A stretch of DNA of 57,169 nt from Chloroflexota bacterium (GCA_005880315.1 VBHB01000102.1:1-57169), one strand, 5' to 3'. Positions 25,491 to 34,636 are shown, counted from the first letter of the stretch. Numbers and translations: made by a program. The notes: generated by a model not told the origin, from the letters alone.

Positions 25491-25805
25491 CTATCCGCCC
25501 AGCTTGCGGGTGATCGAGGTGAATGTCTGCTGTGCGCCTTCCTCGGTCACGTTGTAAGTGCTGTGCACCTTGGCCAGCCCGTCGCCGATGGCGCGCAGCG
25601 CGCTGTTCAGCTGCGTCGCGTCCTGGTGCCAGCGGTCCTTCAAGACCTGAAAGCTGGTCGCCGCGGAACCCTGCCAGGTGCCCATCAGGGGATCGAGGCG
25701 GGCGAGCAGGTTGCTCAGCTGCGACTGGATTTGCGCGTTGACCTCGTAAACGTGCTGAGACGCCGCCTGCATCGCGGACAGCTCCGCACGGAAGTTGGAA
25801 CTCAT
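25491..25805 (-). CDS. WXG100 family protein (EsxA/EsxB-like)
   Basis: A 104-aa helical hairpin with the motif WQGSA at the turn and a C-terminal YNVTEE segment that fits the Y-x-x-x-D/E export signal. GGAGG lies ~10 nt before the ATG. It is the first gene of the leftward toxin arm and is divergent from the YukD-MinD fusion gene at 25913. It pairs with the WXG100 protein encoded next. Confidence 0.92.
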   Translation of the reverse strand: MSSNFRAELSAMQAASQHVYEVNAQIQSQLSNLLARLDPLMGTWQGSAATSFQVLKDRWHQDATQLNSALRAIGDGLAKVHSTYNVTEEGAQQTFTSITRKLGG

Positions 25806-25912
25806 CCTTGGTTAACCTCCAGTCGAGAGATCCGGCCTGACGGCGAGCACCCTCGCGATCATCCTAAGCCCGCCAGGCTGATTTGAACCCCACGTTATCC
25901 TCCGTTCCAATC

Positions 25913-26893
25913 ATGGATGCGCAGCTGCTCGTGACTGTGGAAAGTGCATCAGGGCGTCACGTGTTGCGTGTGCCGCAATCCGCGCGCGTGGAGGACGTCT
26001 TGCCGGGCATCGTGCAGGTCTGCGAGGGTCGAGCCGATGGCGTGAGGTGGAAGCTCAAGCCGCTTGGCGAGGATGTGCTGGCGGCTGATACGAGGCTCTC
26101 TGACTCCGGCCTTTTTCCTGGCGCCGTGCTGCAGCTGATCGAGCCAGAACCGATGCCCCCCTCCCCCCATCCCACGCATGTAAAGGAGAGAGTGGTCGGA
26201 CGCGATTACCTGGGATCGCTGGACGGCGCCATCGCCGCGCGCGACATCTCGCGAAGCATGGTGGTCGCCGTGGCAGCGGCCCATCCCGGCGCCGGCACGA
26301 CCACGGTGGCCGCGCTCCTGGCGACCCTGCTCGGCCGCGTGCGACAGGACTCCGTCGTGGTGGCCGACGCCAACCCCGAGTCGGGTGCTCTGAGCCACTG
26401 GCTCGCACCCGACGCCTCGCGACCAGACTTCTCAACTGATCTTGGGCCGCAGCCCGTGCTCACGGCACTCGTCGGGCTCGGCGACCGGACATCGGTGCTG
26501 CCGGCGGCGGCCGGCGAGGTGGATTGGGCCGAGCTCATCGAGCACCTTCGCCGCCTTCAGAAGATCGTGGTGCTCGATTGTGCCGCCGGGTTCCGCAGGC
26601 CTTCGTCAAGCGCAGCCATCGGCGCGGCAGACCTCGTAGTGCTGGTCACGAAATCGCCGGCAAGGGCGCCCGAGCTGCCACTGCGAAAGACGGTCGTTGT
26701 GGTCGAGAACCAGGCTTCGCGCCGATCTCGCTCGCCACGCGCATCCGGCAGACCTCACGTCGTGACCCTCGTCGACGAGCCCGCCGCCGCGGACCGGCTC
26801 AAGACTCGCGGGTTCTCATGGAACAACGCGCCGGAGTCATGGCAGGAGTCGATTCGCGAGCTGGCCGCCGTGCTGATCGGCAGCGCTAGCTGA
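25913..26893 (+). CDS. YukD-like ubiquitin-fold domain fused to MinD/ParA-like ATPase
   Basis: A 326-aa protein. The first ~80 residues look like the YukD/EccD ubiquitin-like domain (LLVTVESASGRHVLRVP, then LSDSGLFPGAVLQLIEP). A deviant Walker A-type P-loop follows (AAAHPGAGTTTVAA), with VVADANPESGAL and VVLDCAAGFR as in MinD/ParA ATPases. The ATG at 25913 is preferred; the frame also holds a TTG at 25883. No strong Shine-Dalgarno site is visible. It lies in the type VII island and overlaps the end of the convergent eccD gene by 8 nt. It may localise or energise the secretion machine (inference). Confidence 0.8.
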   Translation: MDAQLLVTVESASGRHVLRVPQSARVEDVLPGIVQVCEGRADGVRWKLKPLGEDVLAADTRLSDSGLFPGAVLQLIEPEPMPPSPHPTHVKERVVGRDYLGSLDGAIAARDISRSMVVAVAAAHPGAGTTTVAALLATLLGRVRQDSVVVADANPESGALSHWLAPDASRPDFSTDLGPQPVLTALVGLGDRTSVLPAAAGEVDWAELIEHLRRLQKIVVLDCAAGFRRPSSSAAIGAADLVVLVTKSPARAPELPLRKTVVVVENQASRRSRSPRASGRPHVVTLVDEPAAADRLKTRGFSWNNAPESWQESIRELAAVLIGSAS

Positions 26894-28211
26894 GGCCGCG
26901 GGCGAAGCGCACGACCGCGTCGTAGACGCCCAGGACCCCGAGGGCGAGCGGCACGGTGGCCGCGATCGCGATCCACTCGATCGTCCGCAACCGGCGATGG
27001 ACCGGCGCCGGCATTGTCCAACCGCGGATCGCGCCCGCCGCGGCGCCGAGAAGGAGGCCGTCGGCGATCAGGACCGTGGCCGCGATCGCCGGTCCGCCGC
27101 CGGCTACGAGCGGGAACTCGAGCAGCAGCACGCCGACGAGCGCGGCAGCGAGCAGGGGCGCAACCTCCGTCGCGAAACGATGGTGACGAGACTCAACGCC
27201 GACCGCGAGGGCAGCGACCGCGATCAGTCCCCAGGCAAACCAGCCGCCGGACCGGGCCAGCACCACGAATGAAATCGCCACCATGAGTGCGGTGCCGGTG
27301 AGGATTGCAGCCGAAAGCCGGCGTGCACGCATCAATGCCAGGTCGACGGACGTCGCGCCTGCGGTCGACACGGCGGCGGTCGGCATGCCACCCAGCGCGA
27401 CCGCCAGTTGGGACGCGGTGGCGACGCCGACCACACCGACCGGGCACAGGATCGCAGCGGCGGCCGGGAAGCCGGCGCCGAAGAGATACGCCGCGCCAAG
27501 CACGACCGCCGGCGGGAGTGCGGCCGCGACCACGCCAACCGATATCGGCAGCACCGAATTTCCCACGATGAGCAAGGCCACGGCAGCGGCGACGCAGGTC
27601 GCGGCCAGCGCCGACCCAAGGATGCCGGTCGCGGCCGCGCCGGCGACCATGGCCAGGCCGGCGCCTGCGGCGGCCCATAGGGGAACCGCCGCAAATGTGA
27701 TCAAGCCGGCGAAGTCCCGGCGGCCGGCGAGACGAACCAGCGCCACGCCGGCGAGAGACGAAAGCGCCGCACCGACCACCCCTGCCACCGTGCGCTCGCC
27801 TCGATCGGCGGCGAGCAGCACCAAGGCGCCCGCAACGAACAGGCACGCGGCCCCAGCTGCGGCGAGCAGCCACCTGAACATGCTGGAGGTCCACTGGCCG
27901 GTCTCCGCATCGACAGAGATCGCGACCTGCTGCGCGAAGTCGTCGATCGCGAGCGGAGGTGGAGCCTCGGTGGCGTCGCGAAGGAAGAGCATCGTCCCCG
28001 ACGCGATGCCCTGGTCGGCGAGGGAGCGCTCCGGATCGAGGGCGTGCCCGCCGACCCTGACCAGGGCCCACCGCGCTGGAACTCCGTCCGGCCGCTCGTC
28101 CAGCATTCCGGCAACGTCAAGAAGGAGGTCCGCCACCGGGATGCCCTCTGGCAGGCTGACATCCACCCGCCTGCTCGAGCCGATGATGGTGACGCGGCAG
28201 AACGCGACCAT
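26886..28211 (-). CDS. eccD: EccD-like type VII secretion membrane protein
   Basis: A 441-aa protein. Residues ~1-85 are a YukD-like ubiquitin fold (VTIIGSSRRVDVSLPEG, then LADQGIASGTMLFLRD), and about eleven hydrophobic segments follow to the C-terminus. This layout (cytosolic ubiquitin-like domain plus polytopic membrane part) is diagnostic for EccD, the vestibule/dimer component of ESX pores. The ATG at 28211 lies 16 bp from the divergent eccC ATG, so the two core genes share one intergenic region. The frame runs open upstream into eccC, which is ignored. Confidence 0.88.
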   Translation of the reverse strand: MVAFCRVTIIGSSRRVDVSLPEGIPVADLLLDVAGMLDERPDGVPARWALVRVGGHALDPERSLADQGIASGTMLFLRDATEAPPPLAIDDFAQQVAISVDAETGQWTSSMFRWLLAAAGAACLFVAGALVLLAADRGERTVAGVVGAALSSLAGVALVRLAGRRDFAGLITFAAVPLWAAAGAGLAMVAGAAATGILGSALAATCVAAAVALLIVGNSVLPISVGVVAAALPPAVVLGAAYLFGAGFPAAAAILCPVGVVGVATASQLAVALGGMPTAAVSTAGATSVDLALMRARRLSAAILTGTALMVAISFVVLARSGGWFAWGLIAVAALAVGVESRHHRFATEVAPLLAAALVGVLLLEFPLVAGGGPAIAATVLIADGLLLGAAAGAIRGWTMPAPVHRRLRTIEWIAIAATVPLALGVLGVYDAVVRFARGLS

Positions 28212-28226
28212 TACTGTGACGAAATC

Positions 28227-31200
28227 ATGACTGTGGAGTCCGCGCTTCGTCCCCAGCCGGTGCGGCGTTCGGCGCGCCTGCGCCCGCCCCAGGACCCGGA
28301 AGGGAGCGTGGCGATACCAGCGCCGCCACGCCAGGATGCCGTGCAGGCAGGGCTGATCGGCTGGCTGCAATACCTGTTCCCCGTCGTTGGCAGCCTCGGA
28401 GCGATGCTCTTCATCTTCAACAACCCCAAGCCGCTGTATGTGGCAAGCGCACTCCTTTTCATGCTCGGCTCGGTCGGGATGGGGGTGGGCATGGGCGCGC
28501 AGCAGCGGATGTCGACCAGGCGCCGCGCTCAGGGCGCGCGCGAGCGATATCTCGAGCATCTACAGAGCCTGAGGACGGAGCTGCGAAGGAAGGCGGAGAC
28601 GCAGCGCGCCGCTTCGGTGTGGCGCCATCCGGCGCCCGATAGCCTTCTGGCCCTGACCGCCACGCAGTCCCGGTTGTGGGAACGGCGCGCTGGGGACACC
28701 GACTTTCTCCAGTTGCGGGTCGGAACCGGGTCTCGCCGGCTGGCCACGCCGATCTCCGCCCCGCCCTCGGACGCGACCGGGCCGCCGGCCGATCCTGTCT
28801 GTGCGGCGGCCGCCGACGCTTTGATCAAGGTTCACGGGCTGGTCGAGGACGACGTGATCTCCATCGGCCTGTCGGACTCGCCGGTGGTGTGCGTCGCGGG
28901 CCCGCGCACCGCTGCATTGGAGCTCGCTCGTGCCATGACCTGCGAGCTGGCCGCGCTGCACGCGCCCGAGGACGTCCAGCTGCTGCTTTGCGTTTCGCCC
29001 GCGGCGGCGGGCGACTGGCAGTGGGCGAAGTGGCTTCCGCATCTAATCGATGTCTGCGACGAGGCAGGCCTCGACGCCACCGTCGTGTCGCGCACGGCAC
29101 AGGCTCGCTCGGCCCGGGCCAACACCGACCTTGTCGACCCCGGCGCCTGGATGGTCGTGATCGCCGACGGCGTGACTCCCTCCGCCGAGATCGTGAACCG
29201 GCTGCGGCGGACGCCATCACGCACCGCGATGCTCGTGGTGGCGGGAAGTCGCGCCGACGAGCCGGGGGGTCCAGATGCGCGCATCGAGGCCGGCAACGGA
29301 CGCCTGACGATGGAGACCGCCGCCTCGCCGGACGTGGTTGCCGGCCGGGTGGATCGCCTCGGAGTTCACGGAGCGGAGGCGGTGGCCCGCCGCCTCGCAC
29401 CGCTGCAGCTCTCCGAAGACCCAGGGGTGCAGCGGCTCGCCGGCACCATCTCCCTGGCGAGCCTCCTGGACATCGATGACGTGGCGGCGTTCGAGCCCGA
29501 GGCGGCGTGGGGGACGCGACCGCCGGAAGGATTCCTGCGGGTGCCGCTTGGCGTGAGCAGCCAGGGCGAGCCTGTGACCCTGGACTTCAAGGAGTCGGCG
29601 CTCGGCGGCGACGGGCCGCATGGGCTGGTCATCGGCGCCACCGGGTCGGGCAAGAGCGAGCTGCTGCGAACGATCGTGACCGGCCTTGCCCTCACACATC
29701 CCCCGGACGTGGTGTCATTCGTACTCGTCGACTTCAAGGGCGGGGCCGCGTTCGCCGGCCTGCAGGGGCTCCCCCATGTGGCCGGGCTGATCACGAACCT
29801 GGCCGACGACCTCGCCATGGTCGATCGCATGCACGCCGCGCTGTTCGGCGAGATCCGGCGCAGGCAGGAGTTGCTCCGCGCCGCCGGCAACCTCGCTTCC
29901 CTGCGCGAATATCACCGCCGTCGGGCCCAGGGAGCCGACCTCGCCCCACTCCCCTACCTCCTGTTGATCGTCGACGAGTTCGGCGAGCTGCTCGCTTCAC
30001 GGCCTGAGTTCATCGACCTGTTCGTCGCGGTCGGCCGGCTCGGCCGCAGCCTCGGCATGCACCTGCTGCTCTCGTCGCAGCAGCTCGACGAGGGCCGCCT
30101 GCGCGGTCTCGAAGGCCACCTCAGCTATCGCATCGCACTGCGGACTTTCAGCGCGTCCGAAAGCCGCACCGTGCTCGGCGTGCCGGACGCGTATGAGCTG
30201 CCGCCAATCCCCGGCTCGGCTTACTTGAAAGTCGGCACCACCGTGTACACACGGTTTCGAGCCGCACTCGTCAGCCAGGCCCATGCCACCGCAGCGTCAT
30301 CGAGAGTCGATGCGCCGGCGCCGCATCTCTTCGTGCTCGGTCGCGGTGTCTCGGATGGAACCACAGCTGTGCACGTTGATGAGCCTGCCGGTCCTTCCGT
30401 GCTCGACGTGGCGGTCGCCCGCCTGCGCGACGCAGCGCCGAAAGCGCACCAGGTGTGGCTGCCGCCGCTCGAGACGAGCGTGTCGCTCGACTCCATCCTG
30501 GCGCGTTGGCCGGGCGGCAACCTGGCCGTCCCGGTTGGACTCATCGACAAACCTGCGGAACAATCGCGTGACGTCCTGGACGTCGACCTCTCCGGCTCGG
30601 CCGGTCATCTCCTCATCGTGGGCGCCTCGCTAACGGGCAAGACAACGCTGCTGCGCACGCTGGTCGCCTCGTTCGCCCTCACCCACTCCCCTCTCGAAGC
30701 GCAGTTTTACTGCGTGGATTTCGGAGGCGGCGGGCTCGCCCCGCTGTCTTTGCTGCCGCACGTCGGCGGCGTCGCGGGACGGCAGGACCCCGAGCGGGTG
30801 CGGCGTTCCGTGACCGAGGTGGCGGCGCTGCTCGACGAACGCGAGGCGCGATTTGTCGCCGCCGGCATCGACTCGCCGCAAACGCTGCGCTTCCGGCGCG
30901 GTCACGGCGAGCTCGAGGGAGAAGGCTGGGCCGACGTGTTCCTCGTCATCGACAACTGGCCTGCGGCACGCCAGGAGTTCGAGGAGCTCGAGCCGCAGCT
31001 GCAGGAGATCGCAGCGCGGGGCCTGGGCTACGGGGTACACCTCGTGCTAACCGCGAACAGATGGATCGACGTCCGCTCTTCGCTCCGCGAGTCGATCGGT
31101 GGACGTTTGGAGCTTCGGCTGCACGACCCCACCGAATCGGCAATCAACCGGCGCGCAGCGGAAAACGTGGCCAAAGGCGTGCCGGGCCGCGGCATCACTT

Positions 31201-32084
31201 CGGAAAGCCTGCACTTCCAGGTGGCGATGCCACGCATAGACGGCCGCACCGAAGCGCTCGACCAGCAGGCCGCGCTGGAGGCCCTCGTCGCCGACGCTGC
31301 GGGCAAATGGGAAGGACCTCGCGCGCGCCCCGTCGTCGTGCTGCCGGCGATCGTTCGTGCGGCCGACGTTCCGACATCAGCTGGTTCGGGCATCGCTTTG
31401 GGCCTGTCGGAGCGCGACCTTGGCACCGCATATGTCGACCTGGGCGGACGCGATCCGCATTTTCTTGTCTTTGGAGACGGCGAATCGGGCAAGACGAATG
31501 CGCTGCGCACGATCGTGCTGGGATTGGTGTCGAGCGTGACCCCGAAAGAGGCGCAGATCCTCGTCGTGGATTACCGCCGGACGCTGCTCGGCGTGGTCGC
31601 GCCCGAATTCCTGCTCGGCTACGCGGGCGCGGAGCCGGCGGCCGCATCCCAGGTCGCCGAGACCGCGCAGGCGCTCACGCGGCGCCTACCTCCCGCGACC
31701 GTGTCCATCGAGAAGTTGCGCTCGCGCAGCTGGTGGGAGGGCCCGGAGGTCTACGTCGTCGTCGACGATTACGACCTCGTCGCCGCGCACAGTGGCAACC
31801 CTCTATTGCCGCTGCTGCCGCTGCTGGCGCAGGCACGGGACGTCGGCCTTCACGTGATCCTCGCCCGCCGCACCGGCGGTGCCGGTCGCGGAATCCTGGA
31901 ACCGCTGCTGCTGCGGCTTCGCGAGCAAGGTACTCCGGGGTTGCTTCTAAGCGGCGACCCGCAAGAAGGTGCGCTGCTCGGTGCTCATCGCGCGGTGCCG
32001 CAGCCTCTGGGTCGCGGGCTGCTGGTGCGGCGGCACGAGCGCCCGTCGCTGGTGCAGGTGGCGCTCAGCGATTCGACGGGCTAG
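28227..32084 (+). CDS. eccC: EccC-like FtsK/SpoIIIE ATPase of type VII secretion
   Basis: A 1285-aa motor. Two membrane helices lie near residues ~47-95. The conserved linker (RERYLEHLQSLRTELRR, then RLWERRAGDTDFLQLRVG) is typical of EccC. Three ATPase domains follow, with Walker A GATGSGKS (~467), GASLTGKT (~797) and GDGESGKT (~1082). Domain 1 has a good Walker B (LLLIVDEFGELL). The three-domain single-chain form resembles fused EccCa-EccCb. It drives export of WXG100 proteins and, through them, the toxin. The ATG at 28227 is divergent from eccD; a TACTGT box ends 9 nt before it. Its 3' end overlaps a convergent small gene by 20 bp. Confidence 0.93.
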   Translation: MTVESALRPQPVRRSARLRPPQDPEGSVAIPAPPRQDAVQAGLIGWLQYLFPVVGSLGAMLFIFNNPKPLYVASALLFMLGSVGMGVGMGAQQRMSTRRRAQGARERYLEHLQSLRTELRRKAETQRAASVWRHPAPDSLLALTATQSRLWERRAGDTDFLQLRVGTGSRRLATPISAPPSDATGPPADPVCAAAADALIKVHGLVEDDVISIGLSDSPVVCVAGPRTAALELARAMTCELAALHAPEDVQLLLCVSPAAAGDWQWAKWLPHLIDVCDEAGLDATVVSRTAQARSARANTDLVDPGAWMVVIADGVTPSAEIVNRLRRTPSRTAMLVVAGSRADEPGGPDARIEAGNGRLTMETAASPDVVAGRVDRLGVHGAEAVARRLAPLQLSEDPGVQRLAGTISLASLLDIDDVAAFEPEAAWGTRPPEGFLRVPLGVSSQGEPVTLDFKESALGGDGPHGLVIGATGSGKSELLRTIVTGLALTHPPDVVSFVLVDFKGGAAFAGLQGLPHVAGLITNLADDLAMVDRMHAALFGEIRRRQELLRAAGNLASLREYHRRRAQGADLAPLPYLLLIVDEFGELLASRPEFIDLFVAVGRLGRSLGMHLLLSSQQLDEGRLRGLEGHLSYRIALRTFSASESRTVLGVPDAYELPPIPGSAYLKVGTTVYTRFRAALVSQAHATAASSRVDAPAPHLFVLGRGVSDGTTAVHVDEPAGPSVLDVAVARLRDAAPKAHQVWLPPLETSVSLDSILARWPGGNLAVPVGLIDKPAEQSRDVLDVDLSGSAGHLLIVGASLTGKTTLLRTLVASFALTHSPLEAQFYCVDFGGGGLAPLSLLPHVGGVAGRQDPERVRRSVTEVAALLDEREARFVAAGIDSPQTLRFRRGHGELEGEGWADVFLVIDNWPAARQEFEELEPQLQEIAARGLGYGVHLVLTANRWIDVRSSLRESIGGRLELRLHDPTESAINRRAAENVAKGVPGRGITSESLHFQVAMPRIDGRTEALDQQAALEALVADAAGKWEGPRARPVVVLPAIVRAADVPTSAGSGIALGLSERDLGTAYVDLGGRDPHFLVFGDGESGKTNALRTIVLGLVSSVTPKEAQILVVDYRRTLLGVVAPEFLLGYAGAEPAAASQVAETAQALTRRLPPATVSIEKLRSRSWWEGPEVYVVVDDYDLVAAHSGNPLLPLLPLLAQARDVGLHVILARRTGGAGRGILEPLLLRLREQGTPGLLLSGDPQEGALLGAHRAVPQPLGRGLLVRRHERPSLVQVALSDSTG

Positions 32085-32316
32085 CGACCGGCGCCGGGCT
32101 GCGCGTGGCGCCGCCGGACGCGTTCTGCGCCAGGGTCACGATCCCGAGAAATAGACCGATGACGACCGCGACCGCGATCCCTGACACCACGGGCAGCACC
32201 CACGCGGGTCCCGGCGCGCCACCGCTCGCCTTCGAACCGAGACGAAAGGCGGCCGTGACCCGCCGGCGGCGATCCGCCTCGATCGCCAGCCGCTCATCGG
32301 GACTGAAATCGGGCAT
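32065..32316 (-). CDS. Small membrane protein in the type VII locus
   Basis: An 83-aa protein with a charged N-terminus (FSPDERLAIEADRRRRVTAA), one membrane helix at ~38-62 (WVLPVVSGIAVAVVIGLFLGIVTLA) and a short Ser/Pro tail. ATG at 32316. It overlaps the eccC 3' end on the opposite strand. Its place suggests an accessory subunit, but no ESX family is recognised. Confidence 0.65.
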   Translation of the reverse strand: MPDFSPDERLAIEADRRRRVTAAFRLGSKASGGAPGPAWVLPVVSGIAVAVVIGLFLGIVTLAQNASGGATRSPAPVASPSNR

Positions 32317-32334
32317 CGGAGGTCCAGGGTAGCG

Positions 32335-32363
32335 CTGACCGCTTCGGAGGGCGGCCGTATAAG
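32335..32363 (+). promoter_or_regulatory. Promoter of the EspI-like ATPase gene
   Basis: CTGACC at 32335-32340 (four of six to TTGACA), a 17-bp spacer and TATAAG at 32358-32363. The ATG at 32373 begins 10 nt after the -10 box, so the mRNA should be leaderless or nearly so. This is the best sigma-70-type promoter seen in the window. Confidence 0.6.
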
Positions 32364-32372
32364 CTCAGACCC

Positions 32373-33509
32373 ATGCGCCTGATCAGCGCCGATGGGCGGT
32401 GGTGGTGGAACGGTCGAAGCTGGCAGCCACTGCCAGAAGCGGTGGCGGCAGATGCCGCCGAAGGGCTCGCGGCCGCCGCCGAATCCTCGATTCCCGAGGC
32501 TCCGCCTAACCCGCCGGAAGCCAATGGCACGCCCCGCTTTATGCCAGGCCAGTACGTCAAGTCGGCGCGCGAGGTGCCCAGCACCGGGATCGCGCGGAAG
32601 CTCTACGACATCAGCGGCGGGCGCATCAACGTCGGCCCCAGCGCCGGGGAGCGGCGCCACGCGCGCCTCATGGACGTCGCGCGGACGCCGGTGATCGACC
32701 CTCCGGCGCACATCGCGGTGGCTTCGGCCAAAGGCGGGGTGGGTAAGTCCACGATGGCGCTCCTGCTGGCGAGCCGTCTGGGGCTGCTGCGGACGGACCG
32801 CATCATCGCGGTCGAGTGCAACCCGCACCACGGCACCTTTCGCAGCCGGATTCGAACCCATCACGACCGCTCGATCAAGGACCTCATCGATTTCCTGGAC
32901 GGCGCTCAGCTGGAGACCGATCACGACCTCACGCTGCCGATGCTGCACCGGTTCACGACGCATGTGCCGGAGTCTCGGCTCGAGGTGCTGACGGCGCCGA
33001 CCGATCCAACGATTCGTAAGGCGTTGGGTGAGAACGACTACCGGCGCGTCTTCGAAGTGCTCAGGCGCTACTTCGACATCATCGTGCTCGACCTGGGCAC
33101 CGGCCTTCTCGACGACACCACAAAGTACATCCTCGAGAAGGTGTGCGACCAGCTCGTGGTCGTCGCGCCCGCGGAGCTGGACGGGGCCGAGCTCGGAGCT
33201 TTCACTCTGGAGTTCGTGGCCGACAGCCGTGGGGTGGAATGGGTCCGCGAGCGAGCCGTGGTGGTGATCAACCGTGTCGTCAAAGACACGCAGGTGGACG
33301 TCAAGGGCATGGAGAGCTACTTCGGCCAGTGGGCGCGGGGATGCTTACGCGTCGGGCAGGACCCGCATCTGAAGACCGGAGGGATCTTCGACTGGGAGCG
33401 CATCGCGCGCACGACGGATGACGAGATCCTCGCCCTCGCCGCGGAGGTCGCGAGCGGCTTCTCTCTCGGCCGCTCGGTCCCTGAGGTCGCCAACCAGTCT
33501 CAGGCCTGA
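32373..33509 (+). CDS. EspI-like MinD/ParA ATPase of type VII secretion
   Basis: A 378-aa protein. A short N-terminal Trp-rich motif (DGRWWWNGRSWQPLPE) is followed by a Pro/Ala-rich linker and a MinD-type ATPase: deviant Walker A ASAKGGVGKSTMALLL (~residue 115), DIIVLDLGTGLLDD (switch/Walker B) and VVVINRV. This is the layout of EspI-type ATPases found in ESX loci. It is the second MinD-like protein of the island. Regulation or positioning of EccC by ATP level is the likely role (inference). Confidence 0.85.
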   Translation: MRLISADGRWWWNGRSWQPLPEAVAADAAEGLAAAAESSIPEAPPNPPEANGTPRFMPGQYVKSAREVPSTGIARKLYDISGGRINVGPSAGERRHARLMDVARTPVIDPPAHIAVASAKGGVGKSTMALLLASRLGLLRTDRIIAVECNPHHGTFRSRIRTHHDRSIKDLIDFLDGAQLETDHDLTLPMLHRFTTHVPESRLEVLTAPTDPTIRKALGENDYRRVFEVLRRYFDIIVLDLGTGLLDDTTKYILEKVCDQLVVVAPAELDGAELGAFTLEFVADSRGVEWVRERAVVVINRVVKDTQVDVKGMESYFGQWARGCLRVGQDPHLKTGGIFDWERIARTTDDEILALAAEVASGFSLGRSVPEVANQSQA

Positions 33510-33622
33510 TTCCGCAAGTGCGGCGCCCGCCAAACGCGTCTCATGCCGGGCGGCCGGTCGCGACCACCGGCGTCTCGACACCCCTCCGCGAGTAGTCTGG
33601 GGCGAGACAAGGAGGTCGATGG

Positions 33623-33937
33623 ATGACCGAAACCAAAAGCAAGGCGGCCTGGGAACGATTCACGGCCGACGCACAGAACCTCGCCGGCGAGCTTCGTCGC
33701 AACTACAAGGATTCGAGCGACGAGAAGAAAACAGTGGAGATCGATCGTTCCTTGCGGCAGCTCGGCCAAGCCGCCGAAGCATTCTTCGCGTCGCTGGAGA
33801 CAGCGACACGCGATCCGCAGGTTCGGGCCAGCGCCAAGAACGCGGCGCGGTCCTTTGGCACCGCTCTGGCCGACACCTTCCGCGAGCTAGGAGACGAGGT
33901 GGACAAGGCGATCAACAAGAAGACGCCTCCGGGGTAA
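33623..33937 (+). CDS. Small helical protein, function unknown
   Basis: A 104-aa, highly charged, all-helical soluble protein (AAWERFTADAQNLAGELRR, then a second helix region SLRQLGQAAEAFFASLE). It is preceded by AAGGAGG with good spacing to the ATG at 33623. It sits at the right edge of the type VII island on the same strand as the EspI-like gene, 113 bp away. No domain is recognised; the length and helicity resemble secreted helical partners, but there is no WxG motif. Confidence 0.7.
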   Translation: MTETKSKAAWERFTADAQNLAGELRRNYKDSSDEKKTVEIDRSLRQLGQAAEAFFASLETATRDPQVRASAKNAARSFGTALADTFRELGDEVDKAINKKTPPG

Positions 33938-33946
33938 CTGGATTCC

Positions 33947-34636
33947 TCAGCCGCGCGGTGATGGGAACCGCGGCTCCAGGATGGGGGCCACGCGATTCAC
34001 CGAGCTTCGGTTCCACAGGACGAACAAGGTCACGCCCAGTGCGAACGCGGCCGTCGCCGCCAGCACCATGCCGATTGGTGGGCTGCCGAATGCTCGCGCG
34101 GCAAGAGCGACGATGGCGCCGACGACAGCCGCGAGGATCACGGACAACATTCCTGGCAGCGTCTGCACCATGTGGAATACCGACCCTACCCCTCCCCCCT
34201 CCCCGAGATCATCAATCCCCAAAGTCTGGAGGGCGCCTCGTAAGTCGTCGTAAGGGCTTGTGACTAAGTTTGCCTCCAGCTCAGGATGCAGGGCAATGTA
34301 CGCGTGGCGAATCCTGTTCATCCCAACCACCCACCGGTAGTCGTCGCGATTCAGCCTCATCAAGCGCGAGATGGTGGCGATGCCCGCGAACAAGACCACC
34401 AGGAGCATGGGAATGGCGATAGCTAGGAATGTCTCGCCGAATCGATCGGCCTGAGCGACCAGCGCTAGGGCGATCAACGCGCCGGAAAGAATGGCTAGAA
34501 ATATCGTGACCCTGGTCAGCGACTCGTTGTAGGTGAGCGATCGGGTCGCCAGGAGGCTCCAGTGCTCTGTGGCCAGGATCTGCAGCTGGGAAGCGGTGCC
34601 GCCATCCCGTGCGGCCGGCGGGACCTCGTCAGCCAC
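33947..34636 (-). CDS. Membrane protein with four helices, function unknown
   Basis: A 229-aa protein with two hydrophobic hairpins: helices near residues 43-61 and 70-90, a cytosolic middle of ~60 residues, and helices near 155-180 and 187-207. The segment EHWSLLATRSLTYNESLTR before helix 1 is a recurrent motif of uncharacterised actinobacterial membrane proteins. The start is GTG at 34636. It is convergent with the small helical gene at 33623, with 9 bp between stops. No catalytic motif. Confidence 0.7.
   Translation of the reverse strand: MADEVPPAARDGGTASQLQILATEHWSLLATRSLTYNESLTRVTIFLAILSGALIALALVAQADRFGETFLAIAIPMLLVVLFAGIATISRLMRLNRDDYRWVVGMNRIRHAYIALHPELEANLVTSPYDDLRGALQTLGIDDLGEGGGVGSVFHMVQTLPGMLSVILAAVVGAIVALAARAFGSPPIGMVLAATAAFALGVTLFVLWNRSSVNRVAPILEPRFPSPRG

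Noticed and set aside
27283-28230. Long open frame opposite eccD (315 aa)
   Set aside because: It is the shadow of a real polytopic membrane gene; its composition is Ala/Arg/Pro-rich with no domain.
22686-33937. Prophage or integrative element around the toxin island
   Set aside because: No integrase, transposase, attachment repeats or phage structural genes; base composition looks like the neighbours.
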